A stretch of DNA of 64,000 nt. Origin: Verrucomicrobiota bacterium. GTDB lineage: Bacteria > Verrucomicrobiota > Verrucomicrobiia > Opitutales > Opitutaceae. Position 1 is the first letter of the stretch; every line of letters begins with the position of its first letter. Positions 16,040-25,207 of the stretch are shown piece after piece. Made by a program: the position numbers and the translations under genes. The notes under the pieces are model-generated. The model had not been told where the DNA came from. It saw nothing but the letters and a program-made list of their open reading frames with translations, and searched no databases. Location: the NCBI GenBank assembly GCA_019510185.1, contig JAEKKV010000010.1, positions 186,001 through 250,000 of the forward strand. Direction: 5' to 3'.

Positions 16040-16960
16040 ATGGCCACGACCGTCACTCACCTCAAAGCCCAGCTGGGCGCCGCCGCCCCCGCATCCCGGG
16101 CCACCCAGGATGCACCTTGGGTGCGCTGGTCGCTGATCGGCGTGGCTTTGGTGTTTCTGGGATTCTTTCTCGTGCTGCCGCTCGCGGCGGTTTTCACCGA
16201 GGCGCTGCGCAAGGGCATCGCCCTGTATTTCCAGTCGTTCACAGACGCCGACACGCTTGCGGCCGTCAGGCTCACCTTCCTGACCGCGGCGATCGCGGTG
16301 CCGGCCAACGTCGTCTTCGGCGTCGCGGCGGCGTGGTGCATCACCAAATTCAATTTCAAAGGGAAGAGTCTCCTCATCACCCTGATCGATCTGCCGTTCG
16401 CCGTTTCCCCCGTTATTTCCGGCCTTATTTACGTGCTCGTATTCGGTTTGCAGGGCTGGCTCGGGCCCTACTTGGACGCGGGCACTCATCCCTGGCTGGG
16501 CGACTGGCTGAACCAGCAGGACATCAAGGTCATCTTCGCCGTCCCGGGCATCGTGCTGGCGACCATCTTCGTCACGTTTCCCTTTGTCGCCCGCGAGCTC
16601 ATCCCGCTCATGCAGGCCCAGGGCACCGATGAGGAATACGCCGCCATCACGCTTGGCGCGAGCGGATGGCAGACGTTTCGCCGGGTCACGCTGCCGAACA
16701 TCAAGTGGGGTCTTTTCTATGGCGTGATCCTCTGCAACGCCCGGGCGATGGGCGAATTCGGCGCGGTTTCCGTGGTCTCCGGCCATATTCGCGGCGAGAC
16801 GAACACCATGCCGTTGCAGGTGGAGATTCTTTACAACGAATACAACTTTGTGGCCGCCTTCGCCGTTTCGTCGCTGCTGGCGATGCTCGCGATGGTCACG
16901 CTTGTTCTCAAGTCCCTGATCGAATGGCGCTACGCCCAGTCGCGCGCGACCCACGATTGA
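16040..16960 (+). CDS. cysW: sulfate ABC transporter permease CysW
   Basis: 306 residues, 31 bp after cysT. The first 35 residues are a cytoplasmic N-terminus; six membrane segments follow. The EAA loop reads EEYAAITLGASGWQTFRRVTLP, and the stretch AMGEFGAVSVVSGHIRGETNT is characteristic of CysW. DLPFAVSPVISGLIYVLVFG marks the third transmembrane region. It pairs with CysT as the second channel subunit. A gap of only 15 bp to cysA supports one transcript. Confidence 0.94.
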   Translation: MATTVTHLKAQLGAAAPASRATQDAPWVRWSLIGVALVFLGFFLVLPLAAVFTEALRKGIALYFQSFTDADTLAAVRLTFLTAAIAVPANVVFGVAAAWCITKFNFKGKSLLITLIDLPFAVSPVISGLIYVLVFGLQGWLGPYLDAGTHPWLGDWLNQQDIKVIFAVPGIVLATIFVTFPFVARELIPLMQAQGTDEEYAAITLGASGWQTFRRVTLPNIKWGLFYGVILCNARAMGEFGAVSVVSGHIRGETNTMPLQVEILYNEYNFVAAFAVSSLLAMLAMVTLVLKSLIEWRYAQSRATHD

Positions 16961-16975
16961 TTTTCCAGTTCCGTA

Positions 16976-18031
16976 ATGAGCATCACCGCCACCCAGATCA
17001 CCAAGACTTTCGGCACCTACACCGCGCTCGCGGGAGTGGACCTGCACGTTCCGAGCGGCAAGCTCGTGGCGCTGCTCGGGCCGTCGGGCTCGGGCAAAAC
17101 CACGCTGCTGCGCGTCATCGCCGGCCTTGAAACGGCCGACTCCGGCAGCGGACGGATCCAGTTTCATGCCGAGGACGTCACCGATGTGCCGACGGGCAAG
17201 CGCGGCGTGGGCTTCGTTTTCCAGCATTACGCGCTGTTCCGGCACATGACGGTGTTCGACAACATCGCCTTCGGCCTGAACGTCCTCAAACGCAAGGAGC
17301 GTCCTTCCAAGGATCAGATCGCCGACCGGGTGCACAAGCTTCTCAAGCTCGTCCAGCTCGACAATCTCGGCAAACGCTACCCCACGCAACTTTCCGGCGG
17401 CCAGCGCCAGCGTGTCGCGCTCGCCCGCGCCCTTGCGGTCGATCCCAAGGTGCTTCTCCTCGACGAGCCGTTCGGCGCGCTCGACGCAAAGGTCCGCAAG
17501 GAACTTCGCCGCTGGCTCCGTCAATTTCACGACGAGATCAACCTCACCACGGTCTTCGTCACGCACGACCAGGAGGAGGCGCTGGAGATCGCCGACGAAG
17601 TCGTCGTCATGAATCAGGCCAAGATCGAGCAGGTCGGCACGCCGCAGGAGGTGTACGATCATCCCGCAACGCCCTTCGTCTATCAATTCCTCGGCAACGT
17701 GAACAAGCTCCAGCTCCCATGGCGCGGGTTTTCGAATGCCGATGGTTCGCACGGCCCGTTCACCGACAGTTCCGCCAAGGTCGCCTATGTGCGGCCGCAC
17801 GAACTCGAAGTGTTGCGCTACCGCGTCGGCGTCGACGGCGAGGTCGCCTCCATTCGCACCATTCATGCGGCCGGCTCCGTGGCGAGACTCACCTGCGTGC
17901 GCGGCTCCAGCGAGTTCGTGGACGTGGAGATCAGCCGTCAGCGGCTGGACGAACTTGCCCTCGCGATTGACGATCCCGTGCTTCTGCGCGTCCGTCGGAG
18001 TCGGACCTTCGCCGAGGATTATGCCATTTGA
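16976..18031 (+). CDS. cysA: sulfate ABC transporter ATP-binding protein CysA
   Basis: 351 residues. Walker A is [11 protein letters not shown] (about 38-48), the signature is [15 protein letters not shown], Walker B is [12 protein letters not shown], and the switch His lies in [12 protein letters not shown]. The C-terminal 110 residues form a TOBE-like regulatory domain ([14 protein letters not shown]) as in CysA. It hydrolyses ATP to drive sulfate import through CysTW. The domain end, [11 protein letters not shown], matches the length expected for the family. It is the last transport gene; cysK follows after 67 bp. Confidence 0.95.
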   Translation: MSITATQITKTFGTYTALAGVDLHVPSGKLVALLGPSGSGKTTLLRVIAGLETADSGSGRIQFHAEDVTDVPTGKRGVGFVFQHYALFRHMTVFDNIAFGLNVLKRKERPSKDQIADRVHKLLKLVQLDNLGKRYPTQLSGGQRQRVALARALAVDPKVLLLDEPFGALDAKVRKELRRWLRQFHDEINLTTVFVTHDQEEALEIADEVVVMNQAKIEQVGTPQEVYDHPATPFVYQFLGNVNKLQLPWRGFSNADGSHGPFTDSSAKVAYVRPHELEVLRYRVGVDGEVASIRTIHAAGSVARLTCVRGSSEFVDVEISRQRLDELALAIDDPVLLRVRRSRTFAEDYAI

Positions 18032-18098
18032 CGCCGATTTGCTCTTTGCCTGTTCGCCCTATCCTTCATTAAAAACGTCAACCTAACCCAACCCACCT

Positions 18099-19085
18099 AT
18101 GGCTCGCATCTATAACGACATCACCGAGACGATCGGCAACACCCCGCTCGTTCGCCTCAACCGCACCGCCGCCGCCCACAACGCCCAGGCCGAAGTGCTG
18201 CTCAAGCTGGAGTTCTTCAACCCGCTCTCGAGCGTGAAGGACCGCATCGGCAACGCCATGATCGAAGAGGCCCTTAAATCCGGCCGCATCAACAAAGACA
18301 CTACGCTCATTGAGCCCACCTCGGGCAATACCGGCATCGCGCTCGCGTTCGTCGCCGCCGCGAAGGGACTCAAGCTCATCCTCACGATGCCCGAGACGAT
18401 GTCCCTGGAGCGCCGCAAGCTCCTCAAGATTCTCGGCGCCAAGCTCATTCTCACCGAAGGACCGAAGGGCATGAAGGGTGCCATCGCCAAGGCCGAGGAG
18501 CTGAACAAGCAGATCGCCAACAGCGTCATCCTCCAGCAATTCTCCAATCCCGACAATCCCGCGATCCATCGCAAGACGACCGCCGAGGAAATCTGGAACG
18601 ACACCGACGGCAAGGTGGACATCGTCGTTTCCGGCGTCGGCACGGGCGGCACCATCACCGGAGTCGGCGAGGTTCTCAAGGCTCGCAATCCCAACGTCAA
18701 AATCGTCGCCGTCGAGCCCGCTGGCTCGCCCGTCCTCTCGGGCGGCGCGCCCGGTCCGCACAAGTTGCAGGGCATCGGTGCCGGCTTCATCCCCGCCGTG
18801 CTCAACACCAAGATCATCGACGAGATCATCCAGGTGAAGGAAGACCAGTCCGGCCCGATCTCCAAGCAGACGATCAAGCTCGACGGTATTCCCGTCGGCA
18901 TCTCGTCCGGCGCCGCCATCTGGGCCGGCCTCCAGCTCGCCCAGCGTCCGGAAAACAAGGGCAAGAAGATCGTCGTGATCGTTCCGTCCTCGACCGAGCG
19001 CTACCTATCCTCGTGGTTGTTCGCCGATGTCGACGTCGAGAGCGACAACATTGCCGACCTGATCGGCGCGACGGCGGCTGTTTGA
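18099..19085 (+). CDS. cysK: cysteine synthase A (O-acetylserine sulfhydrylase), copy 1
   Basis: 328 residues. It makes cysteine from O-acetylserine and sulfide with PLP. The PLP lysine lies in [14 protein letters not shown], the substrate loop is [13 protein letters not shown], and the phosphate-binding glycine loop is [25 protein letters not shown] and the C-terminal [12 protein letters not shown] are also family features. It closes the sulfate uptake cluster, and a second homolog stands at 54029. The 67-bp gap before it includes a short AT-rich piece and could hold its own promoter, but I cannot define one. Confidence 0.95.
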   Translation: MARIYNDITETIGNTPLVRLNRTAAAHNAQAEVLLKLEFFNPLSSVKDRIGNAMIEEALKSGRINKDTTLIEPTSGNTGIALAFVAAAKGLKLILTMPETMSLERRKLLKILGAKLILTEGPKGMKGAIAKAEELNKQIANSVILQQFSNPDNPAIHRKTTAEEIWNDTDGKVDIVVSGVGTGGTITGVGEVLKARNPNVKIVAVEPAGSPVLSGGAPGPHKLQGIGAGFIPAVLNTKIIDEIIQVKEDQSGPISKQTIKLDGIPVGISSGAAIWAGLQLAQRPENKGKKIVVIVPSSTERYLSSWLFADVDVESDNIADLIGATAAV

Positions 19086-19103
19086 GTTGGATTCGCTGCT
19101 CCA

Positions 19104-19134
19104 CGGCTCCGGGCGCCATGCGCGTCCGGAGCCG
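19104..19134. terminator. stem-loop between convergent cysK and ctaG
   Basis: CGGCTCCGG at 19104-19112 and CCGGAGCCG at 19126-19134 form a perfect 9-bp stem around a 13-base loop, in the 58-bp gap between two convergent genes. No T tract is present on either strand, so efficiency is uncertain; a shared bidirectional 3' structure is the simplest reading. Confidence 0.5.
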
Positions 19135-19143
19135 CAGGAGGGC

Positions 19144-19983
19144 TCAGCCTTGGTTGCGATCGGCCAAGCCGTGAAGCGGTCGCGATGAACCGCTGGGGCC
19201 GGATTTGCGTTCGGTGGTCTGATACCACCGGTAAAACGCACAGAGAAACGCGATGAAAGTCACGCCCATGCCGACACCTTTCATAATGACGGCTCCGAGC
19301 AGCTGGTCGTTCTCGGGGGAGAAATCCTTAAACAGGCGCGGGGCGTACTCGTAAGTGGGATAGAGAATATCGTCCGAAAACGCGATGTAGGCGAAAACCG
19401 GTGTCATCCCGATCACCACCGCGACCAGATACAGCATCTGCGACGGTGGTCGGATCGGCGGGAATTCGGTGGACGGGCTCAGCAGCGGCAGCCAGTAGAA
19501 CAGCGCCGCGCCGAAGAACATGATGTGTTCGGCGATGTGCACCCAGCGGTCCTGCAGGGCCCAATCGTAAAGCGCGGGCACATGCCAGAGGGAGTAGGTG
19601 AGGATGTAAATGAGTCCGCAGATCAACGGGCGGCTCAGGAACCCCAGCAGGTGTTTCAACGAAGGCCGCGCTGTCACCGGACGCACCAACCAGGCGGGCA
19701 GACCCATGAGAAAAAGAACCGCCGCGGGATAGATGAGCAACGCGTGCTGCACCATGTGCGCGCTGAGGAGGAAGCGTTCGCCGGCTTGATCGAGGGGCGA
19801 GCCCACCGCCAGGTAAAAGAGGATGAGCGCGCCATAGAACTTGATCGCGTGAGCGCGGGGATAGGCGGCGCCCGGGGCGATTTTGTCCCGCAGCGGACCG
19901 GTGAGCACGGCGTAAAGCCAGCCCAGCAGGATGAGGCCGCCGACGAGATGGGGTTCGTTGTGCCAGTGGCGCCAGTCGATCAT
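19144..19983 (-). CDS. CtaG-family cytochrome c oxidase assembly protein
   Basis: 279 residues with about seven hydrophobic segments. The pattern ERFLLSAHMVQHALLIYPAAVLFLMGLP is that of the caa3-oxidase CtaG family (the Bacillus type, unrelated to Cox11), with conserved His in SAHMVQH and in WHVPALYDWAL and HIAEHIMFF. Members help form the copper centre of subunit I. It lies just after the oxidase genes on the same strand but behind a strong terminator at 20019-20046, so it may use its own promoter or read-through. The C-terminal 20 residues are polar and cytoplasmic. Confidence 0.88.
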   Translation of the reverse strand: MIDWRHWHNEPHLVGGLILLGWLYAVLTGPLRDKIAPGAAYPRAHAIKFYGALILFYLAVGSPLDQAGERFLLSAHMVQHALLIYPAAVLFLMGLPAWLVRPVTARPSLKHLLGFLSRPLICGLIYILTYSLWHVPALYDWALQDRWVHIAEHIMFFGAALFYWLPLLSPSTEFPPIRPPSQMLYLVAVVIGMTPVFAYIAFSDDILYPTYEYAPRLFKDFSPENDQLLGAVIMKGVGMGVTFIAFLCAFYRWYQTTERKSGPSGSSRPLHGLADRNQG

Positions 19984-20018
19984 GGAATCAGGAATGCGAT
20001 TGAGAGAAATCCGGACGC

Positions 20019-20046
20019 AAAAAAAGGCGGCCGGTAAAGCCGCCTT
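20019..20046 (-). terminator. rho-independent terminator of the oxidase operon
   Basis: On the minus strand AAGGCGGC (20046-20039) and GCCGCCTT (20031-20024) form an 8-bp stem with a 7-base loop. The run of seven T falls on complementary positions 20025-20019. It lies 25 bp after the stop of the subunit IV gene and before ctaG. Confidence 0.88.
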
Positions 20047-20070
20047 GGTGCAGGGATGACCGGAGACCGG

Positions 20071-20448
20071 TCAGACCGCCTGGATGTTCCGTACGACGGT
20101 GACGGCGGACACGTCTTTCGAGGTGAGCGGCACGCTGTCGGAATCATTGAACATCGCGAGCAGCGCGGCCGCCGTGCCGCCGGCCAGGATCAGGCCGATG
20201 AAAAAGAGAATGGTGCAAAACAGCTTGTCCCACTTCAGGTGCATGAAGAGGAAAATGCCGAGGATGAACTTCACCGTCAGCAGCACAAACAGGCCGGTGA
20301 GGATGAGACTCTTGGGCAGGGGCAGGTAAACGAGCAGGACCTCCACGCCAGTGATGACAGCGAGGATCATCGCCATCTGCACGAGGAGATGGAATTTGCT
20401 TTCCTGGGGGGCGGCGTGGCCGGTCGCGACGGAGGACGATGTGCTCAT
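20071..20448 (-). CDS. cytochrome c oxidase subunit IV (caa3 type)
   Basis: 125 residues from the ATG at 20448; the frame extends further upstream but overlaps subunit III. Three hydrophobic helices (about residues 22-42, 47-72 and 78-100) with LTVKFILGIFLFMHLKWDK between the second and third fit the prokaryotic subunit IV family of caa3/bo3 oxidases. This small subunit stabilises the complex and is not catalytic. It lies 7 bp downstream of the subunit III gene and ends the operon before a terminator. Confidence 0.88.
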   Translation of the reverse strand: MSTSSSVATGHAAPQESKFHLLVQMAMILAVITGVEVLLVYLPLPKSLILTGLFVLLTVKFILGIFLFMHLKWDKLFCTILFFIGLILAGGTAAALLAMFNDSDSVPLTSKDVSAVTVVRNIQAV

Positions 20449-20455
20449 GGGAGGA

Positions 20456-21301
20456 TCAGAGGAATTCGAGCAGGTAGACGACGGTGAAGATGACGATCCA
20501 GACGATGTCGATGAAATGCCAGTAAAGGCCGAGCGACTCGACGTCGATGGCGTTGCGCTCGTCGAAATCGACCGCCGCCCGGGTGCGTCCGAGCCAAGCC
20601 AGAACGGCGAGGCCGCCGGCGGTGACCAAGATCGCGGCAAGGTGATGCCGCGCGACTTCGGCGAAGGTGGCGAGGGCGAATCCGTGTTCCTCGACGCCGT
20701 GCGCGGCGCTGACGACGCTGATCACGCCGGCGACGACCACGACCGCGAACACCAGCAGGTGACCGAGAGAGCGGAGAATCCACGGGCTTTCATCGGCGGG
20801 CTTGAAGGTGCGGATGTACATCAGCGTGAGCCAGAGGACGCCGATGGCGACGTGGCAGCCGTGCGTGCCGGTGAGCGTGTAGAACGTCGTGCCAAACATG
20901 CTGCTGGAAAGGGTGAGCCCTTCTTGCAGGAAGTTGCCGTACTCGAAAACCTGGCAGGAGAGGAAGATCAGGCCGAAGAAAATCGTGCCGAGGAGCAGGC
21001 GGCGCACGCTCTTCAGGCTGCTCTTTTGGGTGGCGTTAACCGCCAGGGCGACGAGCAGGGACGAGATCAGCAGGACGAACGTCGCGAAGAGGGTGAGATC
21101 GAGCGAGAAGAGTTTCTTCGGGTCCGGCGAGCCAGGCGTCGGGTGCAGACGGTAGATCAGGTGCGTCGAGATGAGCGCGCCGAAGAACATGCAATCCGAG
21201 GCGAGGAACGCCCACATGAAGAGCTTCTTGTTGGGAATGCCCGTCGCCGTGGTGTGATCGTGATGATGGTCGATGGCGCCGGTGGCCGCGTGAGTGCTCA
21301 T
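20456..21301 (-). CDS. ctaE: cytochrome c oxidase subunit III
   Basis: 281 residues. An N-terminal His-rich segment (IDHHHDHTTATG) precedes the membrane part. Family features are MWAFLASDCMFFGALISTHLIYR in the first helix, the Glu in CQVFEYGNFLQEG, and THGCHVAIGVLW and LYWHFIDIVWIVIFTVVYLLEF in the last helix. It belongs to the core of the oxidase and supports proton uptake. An extra hydrophobic pair between residues about 175 and 225, before the last helix, makes it longer than the 190-210 residue short form. It is 48 bp behind ctaD. Confidence 0.94.
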   Translation of the reverse strand: MSTHAATGAIDHHHDHTTATGIPNKKLFMWAFLASDCMFFGALISTHLIYRLHPTPGSPDPKKLFSLDLTLFATFVLLISSLLVALAVNATQKSSLKSVRRLLLGTIFFGLIFLSCQVFEYGNFLQEGLTLSSSMFGTTFYTLTGTHGCHVAIGVLWLTLMYIRTFKPADESPWILRSLGHLLVFAVVVVAGVISVVSAAHGVEEHGFALATFAEVARHHLAAILVTAGGLAVLAWLGRTRAAVDFDERNAIDVESLGLYWHFIDIVWIVIFTVVYLLEFL

Positions 21302-21349
21302 GCTGGGAAATTTGAGAGCTGGGGAGTGGAGGACTGGGTGGCCGGGAAC

Positions 21350-23293
21350 TTAGTGTTTGCCGTGGCTGCCGTCATCGTGACCGGCAGGGTCGACGTGATA
21401 GCCGCCCGGACCCTCGGCCGCCCAGAAATAGATACCGAGGACCATGAGCGCGCCGCCCGCGATGGCTCCGGCGTAGATATGGTTGACGAAGAAAATGCTG
21501 CCGATGAGCAGGCCGGAGGCGGCCACGATGGGGAACCAGGACTGGCTGGGCATGTGGATGCCGCCGTGGGATTCCTCTTCCTTGGCGTGGACCGCCTGTT
21601 CCCGGGAGATCTCGCGCTGGTGGTGTTTCTCGTACCAGAACGCATCGCGGGCGTGGATGGTCGGGATGACGTCGAAGTTGTGCTCCGGAGGAGGCGTGGG
21701 CAGGGCCCATTCGAGGGTGCGGCCGTCCCACGGATCGCGTCCGGACTTCTCGCCCTTGAAGTAGGTGTAGATCATCACGAAGAAATAAACACCCACACCG
21801 ATCGCGAGGATGAAGGCACCGATGGTCGAGACGAGGTTGGCGTCGTTCCATCCCATATTGCCGTCATAAACGGCGGTGCGCCGGGGCATGCCGTTGAGGC
21901 CGAGGAAGTGCATCGGGAAAAACGTGACGTTGAACCCGACGAAGATGATCCAGAAGGAAAGCTTGCCCCAAAATTCGGAGACCTTGCGGCCGAAGACGAG
22001 GGGGAACCAGTAATGGATGCCGGCGAGAAGGGCGAAGACGGAGCCGCCGATGAGCACGTAGTGGAAATGTGCGACGACGAAGTAGCTGTCCTGCTGCTGG
22101 GCGTCGGCGGGGGCGGCGGAATGCATGATGCCGGAGAAGCCGCCGAACATGAACATCCAGATGAATCCCAAGGCGAACATCATGGGTGTGCGCATCTTGA
22201 GATGGCCGCCCCAGAGGGTGCCGATCCAGTTGAAGATCTTGACGCCGGTGGGCACGGCGATGGCCATGGTCATGAGCGAGAAGGCGGCGGTGGCCACCGA
22301 GCCCATACCGGTCGTGAACATGTGGTGCGACCAAACGCCGAAACCGAGGAAGCCGATGCACGCGCCCGAGAAAACGATGATCGGATAGCCGAAGAGCGGT
22401 TTACGCGAGAACGTGGGGAAGATCTCCGAGATGATGCCCATCGCGGGGAGGATGAGAATGTACACCTCGGGGTGGCCGAAGATCCAGAAGAGGTGTTGCC
22501 AGAGAATGGGCAGGCCGCCGTTGGCCGCCTCGAAGAAATTGCTGTCGAAGGAGCGGTCCATCATCAGCTCGACCAGCGCGATCGTGATGGCGGGGAAGGA
22601 GAGGATGATGAGGAACGCGGTGACGAGCGTCATCCAGGTGAACACCGGGAGGCGCATCATCGTCATGCCGGGCGCGCGCAGGTTGATGATGGTGACGATA
22701 AAGTTGAGGGAGCCGACGACCGAGGATACGCCGAGGATCTGCAGGCCCATGACCCAGAGGTCGGTGGACATATCGCCGCCGAACTGGTTGGAATAGGCCT
22801 TGGAGGTGAGGGGAGCGTAGCCGAACCAGCCGGCGTCGGGCGCGCCGGATTTTACGAACCAGCCGATGTTGAGGATGATCGCGCCGGCGATGAAGACCCA
22901 GAAGGCGAAACCGTTGAGCCGGGGGAAGGCCACGTCGCGCGCCCCGATTTGAAGCGGCATGATGTAATTGAAGAACGCCGCCGACAGGGGCATGACCGCG
23001 AGGAAGATCATCGTGGTCGCGTGCATCGTGAACATCTCGTTGTAGGTCTGGTGCGTGATGAACGTGTTGTTCGGCACCGCGAGCTGCACGCGGATGAGCA
23101 GCGCCTCGAAGCCGCCCACCAGGAAGAAGAACAGCGCGGAGATGGCGTAGAGAAGCCCGATGCGCTTGTGATCGACGGTGGTGAGCCAGCTCACGATGCC
23201 GGTCTTGGCGGTGGGACGGGTGAAGAGCCACGAGCGTTTGGGCGCGGCGTGGGTTTCGTGGCTGCCGGGGGCGGCCTGGACGAGTGCTTCCAT
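21350..23293 (-). CDS. ctaD: cytochrome c oxidase subunit I
   Basis: 647 residues from the ATG at 23293. This is the catalytic subunit, with low-spin heme a, heme a3 and CuB. Visible metal and proton-path residues: MFTMHATTMIF (heme a His), IFGHPEVYILILP (His-Tyr pair at CuB), WSHHMFTTGMG (CuB His pair) and AHFHYVLIGG (heme His pair). About 12 core helices are followed by two further hydrophobic segments and a His/Asp-rich tail, as in caa3-type subunit I with extended C-terminus. The frame begins earlier at 23362 but would overlap ctaC. Confidence 0.97.
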   Translation of the reverse strand: MEALVQAAPGSHETHAAPKRSWLFTRPTAKTGIVSWLTTVDHKRIGLLYAISALFFFLVGGFEALLIRVQLAVPNNTFITHQTYNEMFTMHATTMIFLAVMPLSAAFFNYIMPLQIGARDVAFPRLNGFAFWVFIAGAIILNIGWFVKSGAPDAGWFGYAPLTSKAYSNQFGGDMSTDLWVMGLQILGVSSVVGSLNFIVTIINLRAPGMTMMRLPVFTWMTLVTAFLIILSFPAITIALVELMMDRSFDSNFFEAANGGLPILWQHLFWIFGHPEVYILILPAMGIISEIFPTFSRKPLFGYPIIVFSGACIGFLGFGVWSHHMFTTGMGSVATAAFSLMTMAIAVPTGVKIFNWIGTLWGGHLKMRTPMMFALGFIWMFMFGGFSGIMHSAAPADAQQQDSYFVVAHFHYVLIGGSVFALLAGIHYWFPLVFGRKVSEFWGKLSFWIIFVGFNVTFFPMHFLGLNGMPRRTAVYDGNMGWNDANLVSTIGAFILAIGVGVYFFVMIYTYFKGEKSGRDPWDGRTLEWALPTPPPEHNFDVIPTIHARDAFWYEKHHQREISREQAVHAKEEESHGGIHMPSQSWFPIVAASGLLIGSIFFVNHIYAGAIAGGALMVLGIYFWAAEGPGGYHVDPAGHDDGSHGKH

Positions 23294-23312
23294 GATAGGG
23301 AGTGCGAGGAGA

Positions 23313-24563
23313 TTACTTGAGACTGTGCAGATAGGCGACGAGGGCGCGGGCTTCGTCGTCATTGATGCGGAAGATTTCCTTGCCGGAGGCGCTGTCGTTG
23401 TAGCCGGTCGTCCACATCTTGTTGCCGGGTTTCACGCCGTTCGGATCGGTGAGCCAGCGGTGCAGGTTTTCCTTGCTGTTCTCAAGCACGCCGCCGGCGA
23501 TCGTGGTGCGGGAGCCGATGTGCGTGAGGTCGGGTCCGCTTACGCCGACACCTTCCTGGCCGCGCACGGTATGGCAGCCGATGCAGTTCTTTTGTTGGAA
23601 AAGCTGGCGGCCGTGGGCGATCGAGGCGGGAACTTCGCCGGCTTCGGGGGATTGAAGCTTCACCCACGCGCCCAACGGATCGGCATCGAAGGCGCTCGAA
23701 TAACCGGGGGCATTGCGGCCGGGGTTCTTGTAATCATAGGCGGCGGCGGGCGCGGAGGACGGGGCGTCGGCCGGCACCACGCGACCGGGCGCTTTTTGGT
23801 GGACGAGCCAGGCGGCGTAGTCCGGCTCGCTGAGCGCGATGACGCGGAAGCGCATGACGGCGTGATCCTCGCCGCAATACTCGGCGCACTGGCCCCAGAA
23901 GTAGCCGGGTTCGTCGGCCTTGAGCCACATGTGGTTTCCCCGGTTGGGAATCATGTCGACCTTGCCGGCGAGTTTGGGAACCCAGAAGGAGTGAATGACG
24001 TCAACCGAGCGCAGGTTGAGGCGGACGGCGCGACCGGCGGGGATGACGAGTTCGTTGCCCGTGACCAGCGTGCCGGCACCGGCGATCTGCTCGGCGGGGT
24101 ATTCAAATTTAAACCACCACTGGTAACCGATGGCGTTGACCTCCAGGGCCGTTTCCTTCTCGGCGGCGGGAACCTCGTAGTCGTACCAGATGGCCTTGAG
24201 GGTGGGCACCGCGATGAAGACGAGGGCGAGCACGGAGACTGCGATGAGGCCGAGCTCGATCAACGGGTTGCCGTGGCCTTGCGGCGGGGGAGCGGCGTGT
24301 TCGTCGGCGGTGTTGCGCGCCTTGTATTTCAGAGTCGCGTAGGTGAGCACGCCCGCCACGAGGACGAAGATGATTCCGGTGACCCAAAGCGTGACGTAAA
24401 AGACGTTGAGCTGGGCCTTGGCGACGGGGCCGGCGACTTCGAAGGTCGACTGGGGGCCGCTCAGCCAGTTCAGCCAGCCGCCGAAAAACAGCGGCATTGA
24501 AGCGACGCCCGCGCACGAGGCGGCGCGACGCAGAAGGGAGCGGTGTGAAGAAAAATGACTCAT
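23313..24563 (-). CDS. ctaC: cytochrome c oxidase subunit II fused to cytochrome c (caa3 type)
   Basis: 416 residues. Two membrane helices come after a cleavable-looking N-terminus (about 45-75 and 95-115). A cupredoxin domain follows with the binuclear CuA site: CAEYC gives Cys 226 and 230, with His 234 and Met 237 in EDHAVM. A C-terminal class I cytochrome c domain carries C327-IG-C330-H331 and an axial Met in GNKMWTTGY. The fusion delivers electrons from soluble or membrane cytochromes to CuA and defines the caa3 class. It is first in the operon ctaC-ctaD-ctaE-subunit IV. Confidence 0.96.
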   Translation of the reverse strand: MSHFSSHRSLLRRAASCAGVASMPLFFGGWLNWLSGPQSTFEVAGPVAKAQLNVFYVTLWVTGIIFVLVAGVLTYATLKYKARNTADEHAAPPPQGHGNPLIELGLIAVSVLALVFIAVPTLKAIWYDYEVPAAEKETALEVNAIGYQWWFKFEYPAEQIAGAGTLVTGNELVIPAGRAVRLNLRSVDVIHSFWVPKLAGKVDMIPNRGNHMWLKADEPGYFWGQCAEYCGEDHAVMRFRVIALSEPDYAAWLVHQKAPGRVVPADAPSSAPAAAYDYKNPGRNAPGYSSAFDADPLGAWVKLQSPEAGEVPASIAHGRQLFQQKNCIGCHTVRGQEGVGVSGPDLTHIGSRTTIAGGVLENSKENLHRWLTDPNGVKPGNKMWTTGYNDSASGKEIFRINDDEARALVAYLHSLK

Positions 24564-24767
24564 GTGACCGGATGCAAAATTGCCCGTGGATCAGACGGAT
24601 TTACAAGGGGACAGAGCGTCCCCAACCAAGGTGGCATTTCAAGCTATAAAACCACCGGAGATGCTCGTCGGGTACGAGGATGGTTCGAATTGGCGCGCAA
24701 TCATAAGCGCGTTTGAGCCCCTCATAAGACCGGCTGTCCCGGCCGGCTTCCTGTTGTCGCCGGGATT
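24564..24767 (-). promoter_or_regulatory. 204-bp leader of the oxidase operon
   Basis: This is the gap between the DUF420 gene and ctaC and should carry the ctaC promoter. A hairpin GGGGAC (24607-24612) / GTCCCC (24618-24623) with a 5-base loop lies about 45 bp before the ctaC start, and GGTGG / CCACC (from 24630) can form a second, longer-looped one. No regulator site can be named. The part near 24730-24767 is GC-rich and may be the transcript end of the DUF420 gene, but no T tract is visible. Confidence 0.35.
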
Positions 24768-25202
24768 TCAGGCCGCGGCCGGCCACCAGACGTAGAGGAA
24801 GAAGTACACCAGCACGCCGGTGACGCTTACGTAGTACCAGATGGGAAAGACAACTTTGGCCCAAGCCTTGTGGCGTTCATAATCGCCCTTCATCGCCAAG
24901 CTGAAGGTCTTTGGCACCAGGTAGGCGATAGCCATGGCGAGAATGATATGCGACACGAGCATCGTGTAATAAACCGCCCGGATAAACCCTGCGCCGCCGA
25001 AGGGCGTGTGCACGCCGTGAATGAGCGCCTTGTGAGTCACGTAACCGATGAGAAACACCGCGGAGACGACTCCGGCCGTCAGCATGCAGGCGCGATGCGC
25101 CGTTTTTTGACCGGTCTTGATGAGAATGAAGCCGACCGTGATGAGCACCGTGGCGGTCCCGTTGAGCGTGGCGTTGAGCGCCGGGATGTCGTGAACGGTC
25201 AT
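24768..25202 (-). CDS. DUF420 membrane protein, probable oxidase assembly factor (YozB/CtaM-like)
   Basis: 144 residues from the ATG at 25202, with four hydrophobic segments. The family pattern is present: LNATLNGTATVLITVGFILIK, HRACMLTAGVVSAVFLIGYVTHKAL, YYTMLVSHIILAMAIAYLVP and ERHKAWAKVVFPIWYYVSVTG. Conserved His occur in each loop (HRACM, THKA, VSHI, ERHKAW). DUF420 includes CtaM of Staphylococcus, needed for heme A-containing oxidase activity. The operon here, ctaA-ctaB-DUF420 next to the caa3 genes, supports the same role, which is inferred and not shown. Confidence 0.85.
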   Translation of the reverse strand: MTVHDIPALNATLNGTATVLITVGFILIKTGQKTAHRACMLTAGVVSAVFLIGYVTHKALIHGVHTPFGGAGFIRAVYYTMLVSHIILAMAIAYLVPKTFSLAMKGDYERHKAWAKVVFPIWYYVSVTGVLVYFFLYVWWPAAA

Positions 25203-25207
25203 GGAAA

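Noticed and set aside
15965..17866. A 633-codon minus-strand open frame opposite cysW and cysA
   Set aside because: Antisense shadow of two clear ABC transporter genes; Asp/His/Arg-rich without any domain.
20351..23320. A 989-codon plus-strand open frame opposite the oxidase genes
   Set aside because: It runs antisense to ctaD, ctaE and subunit IV, and its protein is a low-complexity Asp/Glu/Arg/Gly string, typical of a GC-rich shadow frame.
24564..24767. A tRNA gene, suggested by GGTTCGAAT near 24682
   Set aside because: No acceptor stem, anticodon arm or matching T-stem could be built around it.
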